This document shows positions 10,329 to 20,649 of a stretch of 64,000 nucleotides of DNA, one piece after another. Source of the stretch: Heliopora coerulea. Taxonomy: Eukaryota > Cnidaria > Anthozoa > Scleralcyonacea > Helioporidae. The notes beneath the pieces are model-generated. The model did not search any database. It worked only from the letters and a program-made list of their open reading frames with translations, and was not told the origin of the DNA. A program made the translations under genes and the position numbers. Every line of letters starts with the position of its first letter. Position 1 is the first letter of the stretch. The DNA is taken from assembly GCA_030142905.1 (NCBI GenBank), contig JASJOG010000124.1, positions 744,001 to 808,000 of the forward strand, read 5' to 3'.

Positions 10329-12653
10329 GCGACGGCGGTATTTCACGCTCGAGGAAACCCGGTTTGCCGTAAGGAAGACTGTTCGCCATACGATATTGGC
10401 TTGGTTTACAAAGACATCGCTCGATTTTCTGACGCGGATAAATTCAAATTTATTCAAAACGTCTGGAAACCTGACCGTCTTTTTAATTTTCCTTCGACAC
10501 TGGAAAGTGGTGGTCGACATCGAAAGTTTAAACCAGATTGGTTAGAACGCAATCCTTGGCTGGTTTATTCAAAGTACTTGGACGGGGCTTTTTGTCTACC
10601 CTGCGTTTGTTTTGGAATGGAGTTTGGCAAAAACCGTGCGAAGCTCAACCGACTGTTTAAATCTCCACTCACGATCTGGACATCTGCATGCGCTAAGTTT
10701 CAGATTCATTCGTCTGGGAAGTCGGAAATACACAGTGCGGCTGTGATTGCTATGCAGGAATTCACCAAGATGATGAGAAACCAGGTTGTTCCGATCGATC
10801 AGCAGTTAAATGAACAGATGCAAGCTCAGGTGAGAGAAAATCGAGAGAGGATAAAATCGATCATCAAGACCGTTATTTTTTGTGGCCAAAACAACATCCC
10901 CCTTCGAGGAAGAAGAGATGATAGCCCTGAGGACGAACGTCTCCAGGGAAACTTTCAAGCCCTTCTCGCATTTCGAATTGACAGCGGCGACGAGAAACTG
11001 AGAGAACATCTGGAGAATGCGCCACGAAATGCTACATATCGTTCCAAAACCATACAGAACGAGATTATTGAGACTGTGGGAAGTTATATTTTGTCAAAGA
11101 TCGTCGCCGAAGTTAATTCGAGTAAAATGTTTTCTATAATGGCCGACGAAGCTGCTGACGTATCCAACCAGGAAAATCTCTCTCTGGTTCTTCGCTTTGT
11201 TGATTCTTCGGGAATCATACGAGAAGAGTTCGTTGGATTTCACCTTTGTGAAGAAGAAACGACTGGAGAAGCTATTAAAGATCTTATCCTCAATTCGATT
11301 ACTGGCCTTGGTTTGAGCATGGATGACTGCAGGGGTCAATCGTATGATGGTGCAGGGAATATGGCTGGCAGGTATGTTGGTGCATCTACATTAATCCAAC
11401 GTCAATTCCCAAAGGCTGTTTATGTTCATTGCATGAATCATCGCTTGAATCTTTGTGTTGCTAATTCTTGCACATTTCCATTGGTCCGTAATATGATGGG
11501 AACTGTCAGAAAGCTTTCTGAATGTTTTACTAATTCGCCAAAACGACAACACCACCTGGTTGAGAAGGTAAAGGAACTATTGCCAAACAGCAATCACAGA
11601 ATTTTGATTGATGTGTGCCGCACTCGTTGGATTGCTCGTCTTGATGGTCTTGACAGGGTGGTTGAACTCCTGCTTCCAGTATTTGCTACCTTAGAAGATA
11701 TCTCTTTGAATAAAGATGGTGATGGTGTTATTGGAGCTGGTAATTGGAATTCTACTAGCAGAGATGATGCGCAGGTCTTAACAAATGCTGTTACTTTTGA
11801 GTTCATTGTAACATTGGTCATAGTGAAGTACATCCTTGGGCTTACAAGACCTGCAACAGTTAAACTGCAAAGGGAAGAAATGGACATCCTGGCTGCTGAA
11901 CAAGAAATCTCAACTCTGAAAGGTGCTCTTGAAGAAATGCATGCCCATGTTGATCAACACCACAACAGGCTTTATGAGGAGGCTGTCCAACTTTCTGAAA
12001 GATTTGGCATCCAACCTTCTAGACCTAGGACTGTTCAGTGCCAAATTTATAGAAGTAACTGCCCATCATCATCTCCTCAGGATTACTACTGAATTAACCT
12101 GACTCAAGTCTTCTTGCCACATGCTCTACACCAACTGGAATCACACTTTCCTACTGAAGCTTACCTGTGTTTTAAAGGCTTTTCTTTAGTACCAGCTGTT
12201 CTGTTGAAGAATCCTTCAACCTGGAATTCTCATGTTGAAGAATTCTGCCAACATTACAACCAAGATGTACCAAATATTGCTGGACTGTCTGCTGAATTAG
12301 ATCTTTGGGAAAGGTTATGGCATGAGAAGAAAGAAAAAGCTGAAGACATTCCTGCAAAGCTTAGCAGCACTTTAAAGGATGTTGATCCAGCTTGTTTCCG
12401 AAATATCTTCACAATTCTTCAAATTCTGGCCACAATTCCTGTCACATCTTGCTCATGTGAAAGATCAATTTCCTCCCTTCGAAATCTGAAGAGTTATTTG
12501 AGGAGCACCATGGGACAAGAACGGTTAAATGGTTTGGCTCTCATGTACACCCACCGAGACATGGAATTGAATTTGGAAGATATTATTTACTTATTTGCAA
12601 CCTGGCATCCCAGACGAATGAGAATGGTAAACATATTATGTTCTGATGATTAA
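10329..12653 (+). pseudogene. hAT transposase (TTF-type zinc finger, DUF4371 and dimerisation domains), one premature stop
   Basis: A single frame of about 775 codons has only one stop, TGA at 12090-12092. N-terminal residues contain the TTF-type zinc-finger pattern (YDIGLVYKDIARFSDADKF, then GAFCLPCVCFG). The middle is the RNase H-like catalytic domain: FSIMADEAADVSNQENLSLV holds the first aspartate, GQSYDGAGNMAG the second, and VHCMNHRLNLCV is the conserved CxxH insert. The C-terminus has CSCERSISSLRNLKSYLRST and LNGLALMYTHRD, the dimerisation domain with the third acidic residue. The stop follows DYY where relatives have arginine, fitting CGA to TGA. No ATG starts the frame: the coding signal extends upstream to a stop at 10326, and the nearby ATG at 10325 is in another frame, so the start is lost or supplied by splicing. 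Confidence 0.93.
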
Positions 12654-13020
12654 CATTTTCCCTGTTTTTTTCTTATACCTTCTGTACATTGACACTGCTC
12701 TTTTCAGAGCATCTATGGGCTCATAGGTCAGGAACCTCCCCGTGGTCGAGCCTGGTAACACGTTAATGGCTAATACCTGACCAATTATTTTTTTTATTAT
12801 TTTTCATAATATGAAAAACAGAATAAAAATAAATTTTGCTCTACAAGTTTATAATGTGTTATGTTTTGAGGAACCTTTTGTGGCTTTTTGCAAGCAAGCC
12901 AGTTGTACATAAAGTTGCCCCTATAATGCAGGAGATGGCATCTCAGAGACTTCAGGTTTCAAAATTTCCTGGGGGAGCATGCCCCCAGACCCCCCTAGAA
13001 GAATTTCCCATTTGGTGCTT

Positions 13021-13055
13021 GGAACCTGTCATGATAAAGGCTGAATCCACCTCTG
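13021..13055 (-). repeat. right terminal inverted repeat of the hAT element
   Basis: Reverse complement of the left end with about 75-80% match; followed by the GTTTG duplication. About 50 bases inside lies a strong imperfect palindrome, GGGGGAGCATGCCCCC. Confidence 0.85.
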
Positions 13056-13261
13056 GTTTGGTGTAAAATAATGCACAGATGCGCGCTCGTTGACACATGA
13101 TTAATGAGAACATTCATCAGCGATAGGTTGCGCGCTATTATTGACGTAGCTAGCTCTTTGATTGATACTTCTGTAGAAGAACGTTGCCTTTTAATAACTG
13201 ACGGTAGTTTAAATATTCTAGGGCATATATCGGCCAAAATTTATTTTTTTGGGAATAAGAT

Positions 13262-13392
13262 AACTTAAAGAAAATTTTCATGGTAATCTGATACTCCTGA
13301 AGTCAACTGAAAAATGTTGACTCGAGCGGGACTTGAACTCTCACCTTTTGGTTACCAGTCCGCCGCTTTGCTTGTTGAGCTATCGAGTCCAC
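13262..13392 (-). repeat. tRNA-derived SINE, copy A (minus)
   Basis: The minus strand starts with a tRNA-like body (GACTCGATAGCTC ... TTCAAGTCCCGCTCGAGTC) in which the 7-bp acceptor stem GACTCGA/TCGAGTC is intact. It is followed by a tail containing GTCAACTGAAAAATG-type and GAAAATTTTCAT blocks shared with copy B and with the tail fragment at 13490-13556. The loop CTGGTAA would give anticodon GGT (threonine), but the anticodon stem is poor. Confidence 0.72.
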
Positions 13393-13489
13393 AGGGATTC
13401 GAGGCGAGTTTTATCCAACTTAAGCGCGCAAGATATTCTCGTCACAACTTAACGCTTATCCATGAGAGGATGTGCAGTGTTTCAATTCT

Positions 13490-13556
13490 ATTTCAGAATC
13501 AACCTCAGAGAAACATGAACAGAAAATTTTCATGATAATCTAACACGTCAACTTAA
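13490..13556 (+). repeat. third SINE tail fragment
   Basis: The stretch reads TTTCAGAATCA, then AGAGAAACATGAA, then GAAAATTTTCATGATAATCT, a near-exact reverse complement of 13685-13740. No tRNA-like head is attached, so it is a tail-only relic of the same family. Confidence 0.65.
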
Positions 13557-13588
13557 CTCTCGCGACAACTTAACGGTTATACGCTATG

Positions 13589-13740
13589 GACTCGATAGAT
13601 CAACAGGCAAAGCGGCGGACCGGTATCCCGAAGGTGTGAGTTTAAATCCCGCTCAAGTCAACATTTTTCAGTTGACTTCAACAGTGTCAGATTATCATGA
13701 AAATTTTCTCTTCATGTTTCTCTCAGGATGATTCTGAAAA
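13589..13740 (+). repeat. tRNA-derived SINE, copy B (plus)
   Basis: It has a tRNA-like head beginning GACTCGATAGATC at 13589, ending GTTTAAATCCCGCTCAAGTC, then the same tail as copy A (AACATTTTTCAGTTGACTTC, ATTATCATGAAAATTTTC). It faces copy A head-to-head, making a natural inverted repeat about 200 bp apart. Confidence 0.72.
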
Positions 13741-13749
13741 AAGTAGGTT

Positions 13750-14680
13750 ATGATGGGCGTTTTCTCGTTAGCGATAACATTAGTTACGATTGTGTACTAG
13801 GGTAGGACTTCCTCACAGAGAATAAGCTGAGCTTAAAGGAAGATTTTTCAAGGGATGACAGCCCCTACTTTTTCACTGGGCCCCATGGTAGAATCTATTT
13901 CAGTATGTATACTCCACCCTAAGGTGGAAGTGCATCCCAAGTTACCAAGGCAAGTAGTGTCCCTGTGCAGACAATTGAAACAACTGACTCATGCTCGGGA
14001 GACCCGACTGTTCTCGTTCAGTCTCGGTTAAAGGGAGAAACCTTTATAGCCTTAGATTAAAATGTCGTCGTACCAACTAAGGTGTAAATGGTGGTCACTG
14101 AAGGTATGTTAGTTAAGTCAGCTTTATCAGAAGTAGGTTTCGTAGCACCACTAAAATAATGAACAGCTGGGCTCTGGAATACACACTGCACACACCGTTG
14201 TCTGCCCAAGTGGCAAAGAAACTCTTCTCCGAATCATTCATGAATGCTCTAAACGAACCAACTGAACTTAATGTCGGCAGGAAAGTGGCACAATTCTCTT
14301 CCTCTCGTTGAATCACATAACAAAACGATGAAGGCTGGCTGTGAACCATATTGTAATACAAGCGTACCAAAAACGAAGTATCTAAGATCTTTTCCAATTT
14401 TTCTGAGGTGCTCGAAGACAGTTTGGGTCCCAGTGACGTGACAACCCACAGAATTGATACAGGCAGTAGGGCTCCAATTTCCGTAACTTATATGAAAGAA
14501 ACTGACGACAGATTTAGGAAATGCTAGCGCGGGATGTCATTCGACCCGGTCCAAGCCCTTGATCTACTCTTAGTTAAAAAACGATCGGGGGAACTTACTT
14601 TTGGTATCGACTACCGAAAACTCAACAAGGTTACGCTCAATGATTCCCATCCAATTCTCAATATTTTAGATGCAGAGAAA
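13750..14680 (+). pseudogene. pol: old gypsy pol: retropepsin and reverse transcriptase N-terminus
   Basis: Readable patches include YDCVLG*DFLTENKLSL (the second protease lobe), GPHGRIYFSMYTPP, and near the end EMLARDVIRP and LLVKKRSGELTFGIDYRKLN, KVTLNDSHPI, NILDA, which match the fingers region of gypsy reverse transcriptase. Dense stops and frame changes between these patches show long decay. The reading ends at the left edge of an inserted DNA transposon. Confidence 0.78.
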
Positions 14681-15869
14681 CCTGTATTAAGCGGCGCTTT
14701 AAGCGGACACTCTTTATTAAGCGGACGATTCCCAAAGTCCCGAACAAGTAACATTAACCAAACAAGTACCACCTTTATTAGGCGGAAACCTCTATTAAGC
14801 GTACGCGGACACCTAAATCCATACAAAAAGATACCCGTTCCGTGTATTAAGCGGACAAATTTTTCTGTATTCATTGATATCTAATAGCGTTTTCCTTCTT
14901 TAAACTGTAATGCTAATAGCCGGACTACAGAAATTAGATTAGGGTCTTTCCTATTTACGATGTCTCACGACGTAAATCAGCAAATGTTTAGCAACAGTCG
15001 CTCCATAGTTTCTAGCATATCTTCATAAACTACATTTGTTTAGAGTAAATGATATTCTTTACTGGAGTCCTACATCAAGGTTCTCATCCAGTTGCAGGAA
15101 GAACGGTCTACTCGAATTTCATACACTTGAGGTCTTGGGAATTTGCAAGCCATATTCCAAACCTTTGTTCATCCTTTTCCTCTTCATGATAACTTTGCCA
15201 ATGTTTGTTGCGTGATTAAGAAACTTTGTGATCTACACTACTATGAGTTTAGTGATGTGACCACCAACTTTCATGTTAACCTTAATTTCGGTGAGGGTGA
15301 AAACACAGGACTATACTGTTGATGCATCGCTGTCATTTGCTTTGACAACAGAAACCGCATTTTTATCAGTTTTATTAAGCGACTCTTGTTTCAGAAAGTA
15401 CTCCTCAGCGATTTTAGTCGGCCAGACGTCCGTGTACTCTTGACAACTTCTTCTAAATCAATTTACTAGTAAATATTTGGAAGACAGATTATTGGGCAGA
15501 CTTTTTATTATGATTTTTTATTTACTACTCAAGGCGTGAAGGCGAGACTGCAGGCTGTCGATGGGTTTCTATGTTGTTTCGAAAACTGTCATGTCATGAA
15601 CTATTTTTACCTACATATCATAGCCAAAACCTTATCATTGATACTGAAAGCACCAGTAGGTACTTTAGAAGCAAAGAACTGCACGACGATAGCATGTAAA
15701 GATGTTTTGAGTGAAAATCAGCGGAAGTGATTGTGTACACACGTAGGCGTGTAGACCATGTCTAACTGTAATTAGCATCCACGATGTCTGGATACGAGAA
15801 CCTCCATTGAGCGGACACCACTTTTAAACGGACACTAAACAATTCCCGAGGGTGTCTGCTCAATACAGG
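14681..15869. mobile_element. non-autonomous DNA transposon with TTAAGCGGACAC subterminal repeats (pogo/Tigger-like?)
   Basis: The ends are inverted: CCTGTATTAAGCGG at left and, read on the minus strand from 15869, CCTGTATTGAGCAGACACC at right. Several copies of TATTAAGCGGACA lie near both ends (14681-14860 and 15800-15870). The insertion splits a gypsy reverse transcriptase that resumes at 15870. I found no transposase in the 1.19 kb. The terminal motif resembles that of pogo/Tigger-type elements, but this is from general recognition only. Confidence 0.75.
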
Positions 15870-16626
15870 CATGACTGTATTCTCGACTCCCTTGGGGACG
15901 CGAAATATTTCTCGACTTTAGATTCAAGAAGGGGTACTGGCAAATATCCGTCGATTCTAATGACCGGACAAAAACAGCTTTCGTTTCCAGTTCTGGACTA
16001 TACGAATTCAGTACGATTAGTTTCGGGTTGAAAACACCTCCCGCCACTCTTCAACGCGCTATGGAGATCGTCTTGACCGGATTGAATTTAGAAATATAGA
16101 GGTGTGTTATTTAGATGGCCTTATTTGTTTCGGGAAAACTCTACAAGAGAATAACAAACGGCTCCGGTAAAGCTTCGTCAGGTTCTGGTAGCACAACTTG
16201 CGTGTTAAGTTAGAGAGGTGCCGGTTAGCCGCAACGGATGTTTTATTTCTTGGCCATGTAGTTTCGCACGAGGATATTCGCGCGGATCCAGGTAAAGTTG
16301 AGGCAGTTAAGAAAATCACTACCCCAACATGTCTAAGAATTTCCTTGGCCTTGCTGGATACTATTATGCGATTCATTCCGTAAAAGTTTGCAACCACTGC
16401 TGCACCCTTGACCACACTAAAAACAAAGCTCGAATCCAAAACAACGTTTAATTGATCGAAAGAGCGCGAAAATTCAATCAGAACGTGGAAAAGCCAGCTC
16501 TGCTCGGCGCCAATTCTTGAATACCCGAAATTCGAGCGTGACGTTGTTCTCTACAGGAATGCCTCAGATGTCGGCCTTGGCGCTGTGCTACTGCAACTCG
16601 ACGATAAAGCCCTGGACAAACGAATG
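15870..16626 (+). pseudogene. pol: old gypsy pol: reverse transcriptase palm to RNase H start
   Basis: The frame resumes with FRFKKGYWQISVDSNDRTKT and SFGLKTPPATLQRAMEIVL. The catalytic YxDD reads YLDG, with the second aspartate lost. Next come VLFLGHVVSHEDIRADPGK and the RNase H opening ERDVVLYRNASDVGLGAVLL, where the first catalytic aspartate is asparagine. The reading ends at CGAATG, which is duplicated on the far side of the next insertion. Confidence 0.82.
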
Positions 16627-17066
16627 TAACATCGCGATTCAACATCGTTCAACATTGAAGAGTGTAACATTTTCTCACTTATCTACCATACTGCATCACG
16701 TTGCATGATGTGGTATGATGTTGAACGAAGTTTGATTTCCATCAAACATAAGATGGAACATCGTTCAACATTTCTTTTGTTGTCATGTGTGAACAACAAA
16801 TTTGCACTCGTTTGGCCGCGCACTTCAACATTGTTGCACTCGAGCACGCTGAGGAAGTCCTCTCTCCCCTTTTTTCAAGCAAGGCCAACGGGTAGATTGG
16901 CCTAAAATTTGGGATCATTATCCATCCCAGATCCTTAATCTACATAACTCCAGTCTGCACTGCCCAACATGTCGCATTCGTTTCGCCACGCAGTCCAGCA
17001 CCATCCAACAAAGTCGAAGTCAACAATGTTAAATGTTGAATTTGTTTGGCTGGGGCTTAAGGATGT
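16627..17066. mobile_element. 440-bp MITE-like insertion rich in AACATCGTTCAACATT words
   Basis: Flanked by CGAATG at 16621-16626 and 17067-17072. Inside, AACATCGTTCAACATT occurs twice (about 16640 and 16755), and related inverted words such as TGTTGAACGAAG and AATGTTGAATTTGTTTGGC occur towards the right. RNase H coding sequence lies on both sides, which sets the boundaries. No open frame inside shows a known domain. Confidence 0.7.
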
Positions 17067-17072
17067 CGAATG

Positions 17073-17330
17073 AGTGGCAGCTTATGCCTCCCAATCCCAA
17101 ACACCTTGCAAAAGAAACTATGCTACGACTGAAAAGGAGGCATTTGCGATTCATTACTAGACGCAATATTTCAGACTCATCGGCCATAAATGCAGCATCG
17201 TCACTGATCACACTGCTCTTCGTTACTTAAATAATATGGAACATAAGGGGCCTTGTGTTTGGCAATTAGCGTGGAATATAGGGCTGGGAAAATTCACCAT
17301 TATGCGGACACGTTATCACGGTTAATAGAC
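17073..17330 (+). pseudogene. pol: old gypsy pol: remainder of RNase H
   Basis: Reads VAAYASQSQTP, NYATTEKEAFAIHY, then a stop, then HKCSIVTDHTALRYLNNME. These are the conserved RNase H blocks around the second and third acidic residues. The word CCTTGTGTTTGGCAATTAGC at 17255 is repeated at 17412, a small local duplication about 160 bp apart. Confidence 0.8.
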
Positions 17331-17599
17331 GCAAATATCTAACAAGAAACCAAATTTCGCGTAGCAGCGTTGACCACTACATAATTAGGTCAACAGGAAT
17401 CATGCGCCCCTTGTGTTTGGCAATTAGCGTGTTCTCACATTACTGTGTTTTTAACGTTTGTGCTCGAAGCCATGAAATCAGTTCTATCAAATTTCCTTGG
17501 GCAGTGGAGACATCAAGCGCTGCAAGGCAGGACAGATTTATCACCTAGTTCCGGTAATACATTGTTGGAATCTTCAAACCGTATTCCATTTGTTGGCGC

Positions 17600-18965
17600 C
17601 AAAATTAATGCAATTTCAGCAAGTCCGACCATCAACTTACAAGAGGCGCAACGACGAGACGAACTCGTCCGGAAGTAATCGAGTGTAAGATCAATAAAAG
17701 GCCAAGACCAAATTTCGATTATTGGAAGCATGATTTAGTGCTCATTCATTATGAGCGATTGTATATGCGTGGCAATTTACTCGAACATTCTCGTAACATT
17801 CAATCCGCACATCCAGATTACGCAGTCGTAATCCCACAATCTACCATACCTGACATACTCAAGGGTATGCACGACTGTCTCTCATATGGACATCTCCGTG
17901 TCACACCAACAGAGGAAAGAGTCCGAAAGAGATTTTACTGGCCACGTATTCGGCAGTCAGTTAAAGATCATGTTGGGCAATGTTTCGCTTGCCATCAACG
18001 CAATGAAAACTATTCACGTACGAAAACCCGAAGTAATAAGTACATACTCGTTATGGACCACTTCACCAAGTGGTGTAAAGCGTTTCCAACTAGGGATCAA
18101 AAACCCCGTACAGAAGCGGAAATCTTGCTGCGCAAGATCTTTTCACGCTTCGGACCTCCTGTCGTCTTTAATTCCGTTCAACACTTGGAAAGCAATGTTA
18201 TGCATGAGATTTGCAATATCATGCATGTAACTAAGACACCCACCACTGCGTACCACCCAATTGGGGACGATCAGGTGGAACAGTAAAAATTCCATACCAC
18301 AGGACATTCTTGCAACTTAGGTTTCCCAGAGGGAACATGATTGGGACGTGTGGTTGGACCTTAAAATATATGCACGGAACACTAGTAAAAACGACTCCAC
18401 AGGTCTTAGTCCTTACGAATTGGTGTTTGGCAAATTACTCCGCATGCCTGTAGAATTAGAATTAGGAGTGGAACTTTGGAACCCTAGTTTCCAGACCAAG
18501 TATGCAGAGACATTGCGATCTGATCTTCCCAACGCCAGGCAAATAGTGAAAAGTCCACTCGGACAGGTCAGAGCAGATGTGCACCGACGGTCTGAAAATC
18601 CGAAATGGAAAACATATGAGGCTGTTCAAGTATTTGGGGAGAAACGTTCTTCGATAGTCAGAAAAAAATGGTCCTTATCATGTAGTCAGCAGGTTAGGCA
18701 TCAACGATCAAGTCTGACTACATGCAAGCAAAAACATGGTCGTTCACCACGACTATCTTAAGTTGTGTCACGTCCCCCCCCTGATCAGAGACGGATAGAG
18801 CTTCGTGGGCATGAATCGGGACATTTCACCGTGGCCCACAGTTTGCCACAAAGTCCAGAAACACCACCACTCCCAAACAGACCTAGTGGCAAAGCCCGAC
18901 CCCGACCTGTGCATCTTCGGCAAGTGATACGTTTAGCAGAACGCTACTCATACAACCACCATTAA
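17600..18965 (+). pseudogene. pol: old gypsy pol: integrase, with internal deletion
   Basis: After a linker comes the zinc-binding HHCC domain (GMHDCLSYGHLRVTPTEERV, RKRFYWPRIRQSVKDHVGQC, FACHQRN). The core follows almost directly with KYILVMDHFTKWCKAFP, so the segment with the first catalytic aspartate region is missing. The DNGPQF block reads FNSVQHLES and has lost its aspartate. TPTTAYHP and DQVEQ mark the third acidic region. A further block at 18348-18761 gives NDSTGLSPYELVFGKLLRMP. A proline-rich tail ends at 18965. Confidence 0.85.
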
Positions 18966-19155
18966 GTTAATTGTAGCAAAAAAAGTTTTCGGAACGAAAG
19001 CCCAATGTGGGAAAGGGTAAAACAAGTATTAAAACGCATATTGCATGCTATTAGTTTCATGACTTACACATTTTATCAGTTTCGTATCTTAGGACTTAAT
19101 GTTTTAGTTATTGGGTATGAGGTATTTTAATTTCTTCATTGAACTTAAGCAGATT

Positions 19156-19381
19156 CAGGCCCGCAGAGATGGGGGGCAAGGAGGGCAGATTGCCCCAGGG
19201 CCTCGTACTCTGAGGGACCTCAGATTGTAAGGGCCTCATTCTTAAGAATTCCTCAAAATGCCTTAAAGGCCTTAATCCCAAATAAAACACTTTTTGGCGC
19301 ATAGGGCCATAATCTGAAGATTGGGGAGGCCTCTACATGACCACTTTGCCCCGCGCCTCGTGTTGTCTCTCTGCGGGCCTG
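19156..19381. mobile_element. 226-bp hAT-type MITE with perfect 14-bp TIRs
   Basis: CAGGCCCGCAGAGA opens the element and its exact reverse complement TCTCTGCGGGCCTG closes it. Flanking octamers AGCAGATT (19148-19155) and GGCAGATT (19382-19389) match at 7 of 8 bases, as expected for an 8-bp hAT target duplication. The body is non-coding and GC-richer than its surroundings. Confidence 0.9.
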
Positions 19382-19389
19382 GGCAGATT

Positions 19390-20340
19390 GTCACTCTTTG
19401 TTCCTTCCTGGACAGACAATATATTTTGGTTCAGTTGTAAAAATAACGATATTAAATACTTTACGTTTTTGAGTAAGCAGGAAATAAAAATATATAAAAC
19501 GAAAGTGGTAAAATAGCATAAAACAAGAGATTGAGGGAAATAAAGACAGACTTTGACCTGTTGGCAAGACTGTGATCGCTACTTGGTCAGCACACAACAC
19601 TACTACGTCCTTGTGATCTTAGTTTTATTGCACAAATCAACGACTGACCAGATCATTTTTTAGATCTCATGCACATGCAGCGTCTTTCCTTCTTCGTAAA
19701 TTGATTATTTTTTACACAAAAAGGGCAACATGATGATCATAGAATTCGGTACTTTGAGAATTATTCCTGTCAGTTGTCACCTACGATAGTCAAATTGATA
19801 TTTTTTTTGCACACGTTAATCTATTTGTTTAGCGATTACGCAAGAAGTGCAATTAAATATTAAGTTATCATAAAATAGACAAAACGTAATTTTTCAAAAA
19901 GAATCACAATTTTCTTTTGAACATACTATATGAAGCAGGAAGGAGAGTCTTTGCGACTTAATAACCAGACCTGGTAAATTGTCAAAAAAAGATTGTGGAT
20001 TTGTGAATCTACCGGTGTATTTATTTCCATAGACACACAAACGTCACACGACCAACCACATAAAAAGTGCCCAGTGGACCACCCTACTTAAAACCTGGTT
20101 CACAGGAGCGATCTGAGGGCAAGGACTTTAAAAATGTAACGTGTCAACCAGGGGTGAAACAACCGCAGGTGGAAGCACGCTTATTTCACGCATGTGCTTG
20201 CACTTATTTTGTGTGCTTGGGTTTGGCCTTGTGTCACACTCTAGGAATACCTGCTTAAATTCTGTAATCGACTGTTTGCCTCTCGTGTTTGTGCTCGCTT
20301 CACTGGTGTTTATCAGACTTAATAAACAAATTTTCATGCG
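19390..20340. other. non-coding interval before the Rab-like exon
   Basis: If the Rab gene runs onward on the minus strand, this would be its downstream intron or 3' flank. I could not find a final exon with a Rab cysteine tail here. Confidence 0.4.
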
Positions 20341-20365
20341 GTTACATTACTATCAAAATACTCAC

Positions 20366-20646
20366 CTTTGTCCTTGTATTTTAAAGCATCCTCCACAGCT
20401 TTAAGGAAGGCCAGTTCAACGTTGATACCTTCTTTTGCAGAACAGTCCAAACGTTTGACAATATTTTTCTCGGCAAACGTCTTCACATCATTAACCTTAA
20501 CTTTTCGTTGATCCTCTAAGTCGCATTTGTTCCCAATAATGTGTTCATTTCTACCACGAGAAAAAACGCGATGTTGAATATCCCGACACACGTCAAGGAA
20601 TGACTCTTTATTAGTGATATCATAAACGAGGATTTTATTATCGAAC
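20366..20646 (-). CDS. Rab/Ras-like small GTPase, one internal exon
   Basis: The 281-nt exon encodes the second half of a Rab-type GTPase domain: KILVYDITNKESFLDV (strand 4 region), the guanine-binding motif GNKCDLED (G4, NKxD) and DCSAKEG (G5, SAK). It is bounded by a strong acceptor (pyrimidine-rich TTTTTTAACCTTTCAG, AG at plus 20647-20648) and a perfect donor (GTGAGT, plus 20360-20365). Both boundaries are in the same codon phase (one base of a codon carried on each side). Rab proteins cycle between GDP and GTP to direct vesicle traffic on membranes. The P-loop exon (GxxxxGKS/T) and the prenylated C-terminal exon were not found nearby, so introns are long or the exon is an isolated fragment. 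Confidence 0.85.
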
Positions 20647-20649
20647 CTG

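Larger units (their letters stand above)
9880..13055 (+). mobile_element. complete hAT DNA transposon, 3.18 kb, with TIRs and 5-bp target duplication
   Basis: Both ends are visible. The left end starts CAGGAGTGGATCCAG and the right end, read on the minus strand, starts CAGAGGTGGATTCAG; the match continues to GGTTCC about 33-35 bases in. The element is flanked by GTTTG on both sides (9875-9879 and 13056-13060), a 5-bp direct repeat, as described for the hAT5 group rather than the usual 8 bp. It carries one transposase gene on the plus strand. Family is secure from the transposase; the hAT5 subgroup is inference. Confidence 0.9.
13741..18965 (+). mobile_element. very old Ty3/gypsy-type relic split by two DNA transposons
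   Basis: Protease, reverse transcriptase, RNase H and integrase fragments occur in gypsy order on the plus strand across 13.75-18.97 kb, with many stops and frameshifts. DNA elements at 14681-15869 and 16627-17066 interrupt the reverse transcriptase and RNase H. LTRs were not recognised. Confidence 0.85.

Noticed and set aside
16050..18965. CRISPR-like or satellite structure suggested by repeated words
   Set aside because: Repeats are few, irregular and explained by a MITE and a 20-bp local duplication.
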